The notes below the pieces were generated by a model. It saw nothing but the letters and a program-made list of their open reading frames with translations. It searched no databases and was not told the origin of the DNA. This document shows, piece by piece, positions 10,985 through 20,847 of a DNA stretch of 64,000 nt. Within the stretch, counting starts at the first letter, position 1; the number at the start of each line of letters is the position of its first letter. Both the position numbers and the translations under genes were made by a program. The stretch is from Tethya wilhelma (lineage: Eukaryota > Porifera > Demospongiae > Tethyida > Tethyidae): assembly GCA_964030475.1 (NCBI GenBank), contig CAXIPT010000001.1, positions 22,536,776 to 22,600,775 on the forward strand. Reading direction: 5' to 3'.

Positions 10985-12986
10985 GGGTGGTCGGACATGC
11001 CCACGCACCGCGTTGCTAGGGAAATTTCCAACTTGCAAAAGACACAAAATATCAACTCTTCTGTCCAGATTTTTACACAAACAGGTAGCGCTAATGGATA
11101 TCTAGCTATACTGAGCACAATAGAAAAAAATTTTCCTGAATAGCAGCTTTTTCACCGACTTCCAGTTTTCTGCCTATCGCATCTATTTCAACACAAACTA
11201 GAACGATCGAATAACCAAAAAGGAGGTATACCTACTTATCTTTAGCTGCTAAACACTTCTATGTATCGTTTTTCGCCATTTCTTGGCTGCTTCCACTGTC
11301 TTTGTTCGATTTTTTTTGACACACCCACTGATCTAACCAACCAGGGACGAATAAATGGAAAAAGGATACGTACTTCTAAAGAGCTGACGTCAGGCAGTTT
11401 GTGTTCTAAATTTGGCACTCTTGCAGTGATCACAAAGAGAGATTTTACAAAAAGCGGTACATCAAAGAAGCTGCTCCTTTGAAGTGGATTGTCTGCCTAC
11501 GCGGTTTATTGAGTATTGAACGCGAGTAGAAAATAATTTGTACACGTGGCAGATCAGAGTGAAATCTTTTGTGATCGTGGTAGCTGCTACAGAACGGCCA
11601 GCTGAGGTGAAATATGGTTGGTGACAAGGAAAGCAATGGTTGGGGGTATTATTGGAGGCCAGACTGGTCTACTTAATGCTGCTAACTTCACCTCAAAGTG
11701 ACTGACTGTTTTCTCTCTAATTGAAGAGCACCGAGATGAAATGAGTCACACTGCTTTGTCGTTGGTTTCTCAAGATCCAAGCCTCTGTCTTAGCTTCAGT
11801 CATGCTGGTGATGCTTCCATACTGCTGTGAAACTCTGGGACTAGCTCAAGTTCTGTTCTGAAAGAAAGGTAATCCAATATAGTACTGCAAATTCATGTAC
11901 CATGATGAGTGAACTGATTTGCTAGTGTAGTGTATGGTCTATAGCTCCATGTGTCTTAACTATTACCATGAAATGTGATTCTGCATGCATCTACTCTGTG
12001 TGTGTGCTAAGTATGAATGTTTGAAGTGAGATTTTTTTTTAGAAAACAACATTATGGAAAGGTACAATTATACACTTGTGTACAACAAGAACGACAAAAA
12101 TTACCAGGCTATAGCTGTTCAGGATAGTACGTACTCTTGACTTGTGCATGTTTGTCTCACTTTTTGTATCTTTCAGTATGGCACCTGTACACCTTGAAGT
12201 AGCAGCTAGAGCACTTTTCATATGGAGCAGAGATTCTACAGATACACTCAATCTTGTAAGCAAAATAAAATACTGTTGGTTTTTTTTGTTGATCACAGGT
12301 CTTGTTTTTTGTTTTTTTTTTCCTTTTCTTTATTTACAGATTTTATAGTAGGAGTGACAACATCGTACTTGTTACCATGTGGTGCAACATAATCTATATT
12401 GGCAGAAATTCATCCTTGTTTGGAGTCTTTTGGACCATACTTTGTCTCCTCAACAGCACAGTACCTCGTCATTGAGTTTCAAGTTGGATTTAGCATCCAT
12501 CTGTTCGGTCTTAGGAAACCAGCTCTTATACTATACCATCTGACTTTGTTGCTGTATCAGAGTCGTCTTGATGGTCCACCTGAAAGCCAACCAGTTCATA
12601 GACACTTTATTTTTTGGCATTGATATAATATTTACACTAGCTCGAATACATACCATTCAATTTTGATACTTACCCAATTACTGACTGGTTATTGATGTGT
12701 ATAGTAGTACTTTCTGTTGCTTCCAGGCATCTTGAATACTTGCCACCTGATGTCAGCCTCTTTTGAAGACCTCTTTCTCTTTGATGAGGGCTTTTTGTGT
12801 TGTAAAAAAAACAACAAAAAAGTAGCCAGCTGTCTAGTTGTAAAGATCCCGCGCAGAATCTTCATGCGCAATCATTCTATACTTCCGGTTGAGGTTTGTG
12901 GTGATGTTAAACTACACAATTATGACGCAAATCTTCCTGCCCGCGCTCTTCGCGCGATATTCGCGTGTTGCTATGTCCGACCACCC
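10985..12986. mobile_element. 2.0-kb DNA transposon flanked by TTAA
   Basis: The ends are inverted copies of GGGTGGTCGGACAT, immediately flanked by TTAA on both sides (10981-10984 and 12987-12990), giving a 2,002-bp element with a TTAA duplication. TTAA targeting is typical of piggyBac and Kolobok superfamilies; no transposase motif I can see decides between them. The + strand holds plausible exon-like pieces: about 12177-12254 (starting MAPVHLEVAARALF, ending at a GTAAGC donor), 12399-12623 and 12717-13000, with pyrimidine-rich acceptors before the first two. I recognise no family, and the pieces may be remnants. Confidence 0.7.
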
Positions 12987-13111
12987 TTAAAATTCATATT
13001 CATTGAATCATAGATGTCAAAATTGTAACATATACACACACCATGTCCGATATACTTGTGACACATACATAGTACACTCAGTTGACTTCTGTTTCAAAGA
13101 AAACATTGAAT

Positions 13112-14221
13112 TCAAAGAAAACTTGGTGACTCGTGGCATTTCCTACAAAACCAATACTTCTGCTTAGGTGTATCCGTACATACAACATGATACCAATTGA
13201 GGCAGTAGTCAGATTGAGATTCATCTAAGTCATGAAAACAAATCTTGCACGTGTATATCGAGTTTGACATCTTTTGTGACACCACATCTTTCACTAACAG
13301 CCAAGCATCACTGCTAAAGTAAGGTCTTATAAGATGAATGTCCACGTTTTCATCAAGTACAGCGTCAGGTAGATTCTCTGGGCATACTTTAACTTGATCC
13401 TCTTCAATCAGTTTAAACTTTGGCTTCTGTATCACTGCCTCAACAACTTCGGTATTGACAAACCATGTCAGCATGACTATATGTAGTCATGTTTGTGTGA
13501 ATATAAAAGGTAAAAAATATTCCCAGTACGGTACATTACTTGTCTTTCTATATGTTATGATAGTCAAAGTCCTGATTCATCTCTTAAGAAGAGCAACCAG
13601 GTATCACAAAATAGTTCCGGGCAACTTCAGTGCATTTAATTCCAAATAACGCACACTTTTGTGTGTGGAAAGGGTCGTCAATTCGAATTTTCTAGAAGCA
13701 AATGAATTATTCATGAGTGTAGAAATTAATGGCGGCCATATGGAGGAGGCGCTTTCCGCCCTACTCAATGAGAGGCGCTAAAAACCGATGGCAAAAGCGA
13801 CTACCGGAAGAAACCAAGTTCATTCGTTCAAGAATCAGCTTCTAAAAGTGAATAGTCTCTGAGAAAAGTTGAGCCAAGATAGTAAAAGAAGAAGAAGAAG
13901 AATAAGAAGAAGATGGAGGTTTGACATATTTGTGTTTGTTACTTTAGCGATGTTTTTAGGCCATGTTTTTGGACTCATTAGAATGAGAAAGAGCTAAATA
14001 GTAGCTTTAGAAGCCTTTTAGTGCTAAGCGCTCAGTTTTTGTAGAGTTATTCACGTGAATATTTGTATTGGACTAATGGGCCATCCGTGCCATTCCTGAA
14101 ACACTGCCACTTTTCTTAGTTTCTTCTTAGCAGGTAATCCAATCACAGTTACCTCGTGGCCCTTTGGACGTCCTCGTTTACGCATTACAGGGGGCATGGA
14201 TATATCCATGCTCTGCGCCAT
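13112..14221 (-). pseudogene. PHD-finger-like protein fragment, split by a repeat insertion
   Basis: The N-terminal piece (14221 down to about 14099) starts at ATG 14221 and contains MRKRGRPKG, an AT-hook-like basic motif, and VIGLPAKKK. The C-terminal piece (13474-13112) contains a helical segment (DAVLDENVDIHLIRPYF) and a zinc-binding pattern, CKICFHDLDESQSDYC then WYHVVC then WFCRKC, fitting a PHD-type finger. Between them lies a copy of the dispersed ~500-bp repeat (13521-14098). I recall the order RGRPKG / helical segment / PHD from transposon-associated proteins of sponges and cnidarians; that link is memory, not a search. A TTAA-flanked miniature element begins at 14221, touching the ATG, so the 5' side is disrupted too. 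Not expected to give a functional protein. Confidence 0.65.
13521..14098 (+). repeat. Dispersed ~500-bp repeat, copy B
   Basis: Homologous to 338-790 (+) and 34249-34779 (-). It starts near TCCCAGTACGGTAC at 13521 and ends abruptly at GCCATTCCTG (14098), short of the GTGTACCCAGTAC terminus seen in copies C and D. It interrupts the PHD-finger fragment on the opposite strand, which shows it inserted into formerly coding DNA. Confidence 0.75.
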
Positions 14222-14224
14222 TAA

Positions 14225-14904
14225 GGCCCGGGTCACCAGTGAAACTCATTAAAATTTCACAATGTTATGTATCTTATTTTTCAATCACACATTATTGTAT
14301 GGTGAATGTTAATAAATTAATGTAAAGTATAGCCCTTACTTAACATTTAGATAAAGTTGTGAAACCACAACATGAATATTCAAGGTTTAACCAACTTTCA
14401 AATTTACCTATTAATTAATAAACACCTAATTAAACGCTATAGTAGGACTGTTGCCATGGTAACCAAATTTTTATGACAACTTTATGACAAAATCTGAAGA
14501 TCATGAACTTGATTTTAAGCGGAGGATTTTTTTATACGTCATTGCTATGGAGAGATATTGCCATTTTTACCGAATTTTACGCATAATTTTAGCGTGCCTT
14601 AAATGGAATGTGCTCCGTAACTCACTATGGCAACAAGTTATTAAAAAGTCCTCCGCTAAAAATTAACATTTTGATGCCATAAGTATGTCATAAATTTTGG
14701 TTGCCATTGCAACAGTCCTTAATTGCCGTTTAATTAAAATGTTAATATAATGAATATTACTTAGGTCACATGACCAAACGATTTTGCAAAAAGTTCAGGA
14801 TGGATACAAGATTATTCATCTTTGTTTTCATGGTGATAGCGCATTCCGTTAGTACGTTATTCAAATTTTGCATAAAATTTTGCTTACTATATCTGACCCA
14901 GGCC
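14225..14904. mobile_element. TTAA-flanked 680-bp miniature element
   Basis: Termini are inverted copies of GGCC(C/T)GGGTCA, flanked by TTAA at 14221-14224 and 14905-14908. Inside, about 14420-14540 pairs with 14610-14745 (GGACTGTTGCCATGGTAACC and AGCGGAGGA against their complements), so it is a partial foldback. No coding. Related copies occur at about 24476-24964 and 41160-41600, sharing the GTTGCCATGG(T/C)AACC motif and GACCCAG-type ends. Confidence 0.8.
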
Positions 14905-15500
14905 TTAATAGCGCTGAGTGATCGAAATAAACACATGCATAATAACACTATCCATTATCATAGTTATACATTGACTGACTTGATAATCACTCAGCCTTTG
15001 TGTAACACCTGCTTCTGAGTTTTTAGAAGAACAATTAGCTTGACAGGCTGCAAAGAGAGGGGGAGGAAATGAACGGAAAAAGGGCAACTTAGGATGGACG
15101 AAGTTGACGTCTAACCTGGTTAGAGTGACTTTTATGATCTACCCGTGGCAAAGTTTCTCACAGCTTGAAAGTTTCTAATTAGAGCTGCTACCCTGAATCA
15201 ACCATGTGTTGTAGGACTGTATTGTAAATGTCTTGGAAGCTGTAAACGACTATGGAAAAGGTAAAATAGTACGTAAAGTGTACAAATGAAAATAATTAAA
15301 ATTTCTAAATTTGAAAATGTGATGTTAAATACAGAAACTGAAAATCACTTCTTTGTTAGAGTAATTAAAGATGTGTACTTTCACGTGTACTTTTTGTCGA
15401 TTGAGTAGAAATGAAAAGTCATGTGACTTTCAATACGGAATCCGCTTGTTTAAAGATTACTTAGGAACATTTTGCTTAAATGGATATATTATATGTATAG

Positions 15501-15599
15501 GTTATATCACGAGGTGCAGGTTTCTATGTTATTTACACACCGAGGGCCAGAGGCCCGAGGTTGTGTAAATCACATAGAAACCGAAACGAGTGATGTAAC
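15501..15599. repeat. Strong hairpin with extended arms
   Basis: GGTTTCTATGT(T/G)ATTTACAC at 15519 pairs with its complement ending at 15582 through a GC-rich centre (CGAGGGCC / GGCCCGAGG) and a loop of a few bases. The flanks GTTATATCAC and TGATGTAAC extend the pairing weakly. It is a miniature inverted-repeat element or a structured RNA; no other evidence separates these. Confidence 0.75.
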
Positions 15600-15784
15600 T
15601 GGCTTTTACCATGGACCAACCAAATCAGCTGTTCACAAAATGGAGGGAGTGGCCTACAATTGTAGCTGTGTTAAAATAGCTTCTAGGTAGACGGGGTGTT
15701 GACAATCATATGCCCAGGAGGGAAATGCTATCTTATACTGTTGTTCTGATTGGACTAAACATAGGAGGTGAATATCTAGATATA

Positions 15785-15810
15785 CACCTCATGTTTATAA
15801 ACATGAGGTG
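15785..15810. repeat. 26-bp perfect palindrome
   Basis: CACCTCATGTTTA followed by its exact reverse complement, without spacer. Further CACCTC/GAGGTG copies flank it (near 15765 and 15830), suggesting the tip of a small decayed inverted-repeat element. Confidence 0.75.
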
Positions 15811-16501
15811 AATATGAGATTTATCAACCTCATTTTGAGCAATCTGATTGGTCAATTGACTACAACCATGTTACAAATATAGTAACAAAGTTCAAATAAT
15901 TTTTCTCAAAATTATAGAAATGCCTTTCCTTAGCCTACCTGAACATAAATTGTCCAATTCGACCCAGCACCTTAACAGGCTGATGGCAGCATTGTCGTTC
16001 CCGATGGGTAGGCCTAGGTTTGGAGTCAAGAAACTGCAGACCCAATGCAGGAGCTACATTGGGCTACATTAATTCCCAGTAAGCAATCTTGTTTGCTGGT
16101 TTGCTGGATGGTTTGCTTTCAGGGTAAGAGATGCTTTGGTAGTTACTACAATCTCAGGGCTTCCCTCAGGACCATCCTTACTGAATAGACTAGCTGACAC
16201 TTGGCAAGGGTAAAGCTGGACTAAGTTCTTCAACAATCTTATCATATGTATGGCAGTAGGTACAGGAGAAGGATTGGGCCAACTGTCCGATTGACACAAT
16301 ACAAAATGTTTAAGCTTATAAATTTTCAAAAAAAGATAGCTAAGCCTTTAAACATGCTAAGAGGCCTCCCATAGATGGTTTTCTAACTCTGTAGACAAAC
16401 AAAACTCAAAGAGCTTCCTTGAGCACCCTGGAGAAAGTCCTGATGGGAAACCAGAACAATGCAATTTTGTTTTCTCCTTCCTTCTTTCCTTCCTTTGTGA
16501 C

Positions 16502-17280
16502 TTACTTTAACCTGATTTGCAGAGAATTGAAAGACACACTCTGACTGTACAAGGTAACTTGGTGCAGAGGCTTAGCAGGAAAAATCTGAAGGAAGAGAGA
16601 ACCAGAAAAACAGCCTTCAACTCCCTCCAAGGATTCCTTCTCAGACCAGGCTCCATGGGCAAGTTCGTTGCCCAGCTCGACGAGATAACCGCCATAGCCA
16701 GTAGAACTAGCATCAGAGTACACCACTCTGGTCACTCCCAGAGAGAACCAGATGAACTTACCATTAAGCAATGCTTTATTATCTTTCCGAAACTGGAGCT
16801 CCTCCAAGGCATCCGGCTTCTGGTGACGATCGTAAGCGATTTGCCCAAGAGAACCTAGTGTCGAGGACTGACCAACCATACTGGCGATAGCCCTTGCGTA
16901 AGCACAAAACTGGGATTACAAAAACTTTGTCGCACAGGAAAGCAGCTTCTGAATTTTTCCTTCTAATATGATAAAACTCCCCTTCAACAAGTCCAGGATA
17001 ACTCCTAACCATGTGCCAATTTGCTGCGAGGATCTAAATGACAATTCTTTAAACTTAAAACAAATCCCGCTCGGCTGATATCCTCTAAGACCATCTCCTT
17101 ATACCGGGGGCACAACAAGACTGTGATGGTCCCAGAAGCTACAACAAGGTTGTCCCAGGAGTTTCGGTAGAGGTGGTTCCACAAGCTACAATGGGGGTCG
17201 GAAAGAGAGGGATTGGCAATGTAGTGAATTTGCACAAATATAAAAACATTTGTTTTCCTACCTAGAAACCACACCCACAA
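16502..17280 (-). pseudogene. DIRS-type retroelement, RT/RNase H relic
   Basis: Three overlapping open frames on the minus strand together resemble the end of the reverse transcriptase and the RNase H of DIRS-like (tyrosine-recombinase) retrotransposons: EDISRAGFVLSLKNCHLDPR (17005-17280), GEFYHIRRK in a second frame (16779-17012), then EELQFRKDN and the RNase H-like VVYSDASSTGYGGYLVELGN with WSEKE (16502-16879). The frame changes at least twice, so it is a decayed fragment. I see neither the recombinase nor the split repeats typical of the group within this window. Confidence 0.7.
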
Positions 17281-17757
17281 CTATGTTTCTCAAGCAATGG
17301 CAGCGAAGAGTTTGCAGTCACAACTAACAAAAGTAGTAGACCACTACTCTCTAGTACAAAAAACTGTATGGTACTTTTTTTGTAGAATTCATTAGGCAGT
17401 TTGAGAAATTAGCAAGTTCTCTGATCCAAACCTTAAAATTTTGAGACCATTGAGAGGTGCAGATCTTTTGTAACTAAGAGAGAGCGCTTATGGAAAAGCT
17501 TTCATGTGAAAGTGCTTCCATTAAAATGGAATAATTTATACACATGTCTAGGAGCATAGATAATATATTACACACCCGGGATTGGCAACTGAATAAATTA
17601 ATATCATTAGCGCGTCCACTCAGACGAACTTCCGGTTTCCTTTGAAAATAAGTGCGCGCGTTTAGCAGCTGGCAGCTGCTGTGCAGTTACTATGCAAACT
17701 CAGTGAAAGGTACTTGAGACAAGGGGTTTTTACCACAAATTGCTTGCTGTTGTTATC

Positions 17758-19013
17758 ATGGCTGCTGCTTCAGGAAGTGGTAAGTGTACCACTGTATAAT
17801 TAGCTACATTTTAACATTTGTAGTTTGACTCTAATAGCTGCTAATAGCTATAGCTACACCACTGATATGCATGGGCTGTCATAATTTCTAGCTAAATNAT
17901 ATCCCAGCTACATTATTATTATTGTTGTTGTTTAAACAAAATGAATAATGCTAATGTGTAATAGGTTCAATCTCAAGTACAAGCACGGTACAACACATTA
18001 CAGTGCATGCACATAATGATGTTGAGCTTTTTTGAGTTGCGGTCAATGGCGTGCTTGAAGACAATGGATTTAGAATTAGTTCCGAATCAGCCAAACGTGC
18101 ACTTTCGACCGCAAAACAACTTTCTCAGTGGCTAGAAGTCCCACAGAATCAAGAAGACTCATCTCAATTCCTTTCAAAATTGACCAACATGTTCCAGAGG
18201 TGTATACCCACAGCATTGAAGAGCCACAAGAAGCGAGTAGAGAGAATGTGGTCAAACTATCATCAGCTGCGCATATCAGAGGGATATGCAAGCATATGGG
18301 AGAGTTTTTTACATTCATCCATAGCAGCAGATAGTTGTCCAGCTCTGACTCAACACATTGGCCACGAAATCTTCAAGGAGATTGTGAAGGAGAAGCATCC
18401 TGTGAAGTGTACAGAAGAAGAGAGAAAGATCAATGCTCTTACCTATGATGAGCAAAGTGCTTTATGGTATGCTGCTGGATACATCCCGAGAGCCTTGCAA
18501 AAGAAAATAAAGAAGCTTTCTCCGAAGACAAACCCTCACAAGGATGAAATGCTCCTATGCATTGTTGAGTGGTTGGATGATGGGGACGAGGACCACCCAG
18601 ACTCCCACAAATGGATCGATACAGTTGATCGTGGAGGCCTCGTACACATTAACAACACCTTCTATGACATGTTGGTGGCCATGGAAGTAGAAGTAAGAAG
18701 GGAATTATTGAACTGCCATGATGCTCTGCCCAATTTTTCTAAAGTGAGGAGTGCTATCTACAACAATGAAGATGTTTGCTTTTACTGGACACTTCTCAGT
18801 ATTGAAGGCGGAGAACAGGCAACAGAGATGTTGCTTTCGATGGTAGTCGATCTCTGGATCACAATCCGTGGTTTTTCCTATGCTTCGTTGTGGATGGAAA
18901 AATATAAGCAATCACACAAATTAGGCTTACAAAAATCTAAAGGTTTACGTAAACAACTTACCCCAGCAACAGTTAGCACCACACGCTTAGAGTCAGAGAG
19001 CAACCAAAATTAG
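17758..19013 (+). CDS. Transposon-encoded protein of unknown family (two exons)
   Basis: Exon 1 is 17758-17779 (ATG GCT GCT GCT TCA GGA AGT G) ending at a GTAAGT donor. Exon 2 starts at 18037 after GCTTTTTTGAG and runs to the stop at 19013. The phases match (22 + 977 = 999 nt), giving 332 residues. A stop at 18033-18035 just before the acceptor supports the splice. The protein looks soluble and mainly helical, with no signal peptide. Conserved-looking blocks are GYIPRALQKKIKK, DRGGLVHINNTFYDML and GFSYASLWMEKYKQ, near the C-terminus followed by LQKSKGLRKQL. I recall similar blocks in uncharacterised invertebrate transposon proteins but cannot name a domain. It may be an accessory to transposition. 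Confidence 0.7.
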
Positions 19014-19240
19014 ACTAATTATACGTACATTATTCATTATCAGTATTTATAGTGACATCATAATGATTATAATCTTATATTATAGTTATTATAATCATCA
19101 TAATTACATTATTAATTATATATTAATAATGTATGTCAACACTAGTATAGTATTATGACAAAATAATAAGATTTAATGGTTATGATATTATGGTTATTAA
19201 TATTACAACCAAGATTTGAGTAATGTATGGGTCACAATGG

Positions 19241-20690
19241 TTACTTCTTCCTTCTTCTCTTTAGCAAAGGTTCACTATTCTCGTCTGTTACACATAGTTC
19301 TTTGTCTCCAAGACGGCAGTTTCCAGTTGATGGACCCTTGCATACTGTGCCAATGACCCTCACGGCTTGGGTGTTCTTGAGAAATTCACTTACACAAGGA
19401 ATGTCATGAACTCCTCCTCTTTGGCGTTGCACCCCAAAGAATTTTTCAAGAGGATCTTGACAAATTCTTTGACTTAAGAAGGAGTGCACAGTTGGAACTG
19501 TGAATAGGTACGTCACAAATTACTTTACTGAAAGAAGAAAATTTTTTCTTTAAAAAAGAAATTGGAATATAATAGTCAATAAAAATAGTCAAATAGTCAA
19601 AGGATGATCAAGGTGTAAACAACAAAGAAACATCCTCCTGATTGTTTTAACGTACAAGAGAATATTCTTGTACCTGAAGGAGCAGAAGCAAGAACATCAG
19701 ATTCTGGGGAAACACTGTTGTTGAACATACTGAGGGTCCAACAGAAGCCTTCATTAATGACAATTGTGTATCTGACATTGGCAAGAGCTGAAGTGGATTC
19801 AAGCCTAATGTTACACAAAGTCAGTGGTTGATGAGCAGTTACATGCCACGGATGAGGTACACCACACGTCATTAGCTTGGAGCAAAGATCATTTACTGTT
19901 AGAGCGTCACTCTCTGTGTATGCCGAGAGAGTCAGACACAGTGAAATTTTCAGGGGAGTCTGCAGCTGGCAAGGCTGATAGTGGAATTGAAACTGTAAGG
20001 TGTGGTTTCCATCGCTTTCTCTCCTCATTCTTGCGATGAACGCTAAGGCAAAACCTCCTACCTGGCATGATACCTAAACACAAATAATATTATTACTATC
20101 ATCATTGCAATACACAACCCCTCTATAGTAACAGACAGCACACCTACAAACCACAGCATTGCTACTAAACTATTCAACAAGGACAAGTGGGCATGCACAT
20201 TATCTGTACTTTACTGTACTGTTGATAATGCTGTCTCATAAATGTCTCCCTCATGCAAAACTTCATTATTTTGGGATACTAAAATAGAAAAAAAAATTTT
20301 AAAAACTTGATGGACTGAACAGATAGACACCCCACAAAAAATCATACTTCCATAGCGACTGTTACCAGGTATAATGGAGCATTAACTTGCTTTTCTTAAG
20401 TACTGTAAAATACTGCTTCATGAATGTCTAGCTCATGCAAAACTTCATTATAGTGAGGTACTAAAGCACTAAGTAAATGCTGAATGCTCAACAGACTGAG
20501 CAGATAGACCCCCAACAAAAAATTTTACTACCGTAGCAACGCTAATTTCTGTTAACAAAACGGCATTTATTTTCCAAGTATGGTAAGCACAAGTGTTTAT
20601 ACATGCTAGTATTGTGTACCACTGTACCTGTTTAGCTCCTACTACGTTCGTGGTTGACAAAACACACAACTCTTGTCTCAAGTGGCTCAT
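19241..20690 (-). CDS. Transposon-encoded protein with transposase-like C-terminus (three exons)
   Basis: Proposed exons on the minus strand: 20690-20628 (ATG to a GTACAG donor), 20073-19674 (acceptor GTGTTTAG, donor GGTACAAG) and 19497-19241 (acceptor TATTCACAG, stop at 19241). Phases agree at both junctions and the total is 720 nt, or 239 residues. The last exon contains LSQRICQDPLEKFFGVQRQR followed by GG, then FLKNTQAVRV, which resembles the helical C-terminal segment after the last catalytic acid in P-element/THAP9-like and related transposases. No catalytic DDE core is evident, so this may be an internally deleted transposase or a separate accessory. It ends with a basic KRRRKK cluster, plausibly nuclear-targeting. 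An alternative is a longer gene with exons I did not find. Confidence 0.6.
20215..20565. repeat. ~180-bp tandem direct repeat
   Basis: Two diverged units in direct orientation, about 20215-20375 and 20400-20565, share CTCATGCAAAACTTCATTAT, GA(A/G)CAGATAGAC(A/C)CCC and ACAAAAAAT. They lie in the first intron of the minus-strand transposon gene. No coding signal. Confidence 0.65.
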
Positions 20691-20847
20691 TTTACCACAT
20701 GGCTGCTTCCTTTGGCTTCTGCTCTACTCACTTCCTGATCTAATTAAAAAACGCGCCGGAGTGGCCGCAGCCTTATGTATGGCGCGCTAATGATATTAAT
20801 TTATTCAGTTGCCAATCCCGGGTGTGTAATATATTATCTATGCTAGG

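Larger units (their letters stand above)
17553..20844. mobile_element. 3.3-kb DNA transposon with 62-bp terminal inverted repeats
   Basis: Positions 17553-17614 and 20783-20844 are reverse complements over 62 bp with no mismatch I can find (outer end AGCATAGATAATATATTACA, inner end ATCATTAGCGCG). AGG abuts both outer ends (17550-17552, 20845-20847), a possible 3-bp target duplication. Two spliced genes face each other inside: one on + (17758-19013), one on - (20690-19241). Near-perfect termini and intact splice phases point to recent activity. The superfamily is not clear to me. One undetermined base is at 17898, in the first intron of the + gene. Confidence 0.85.
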
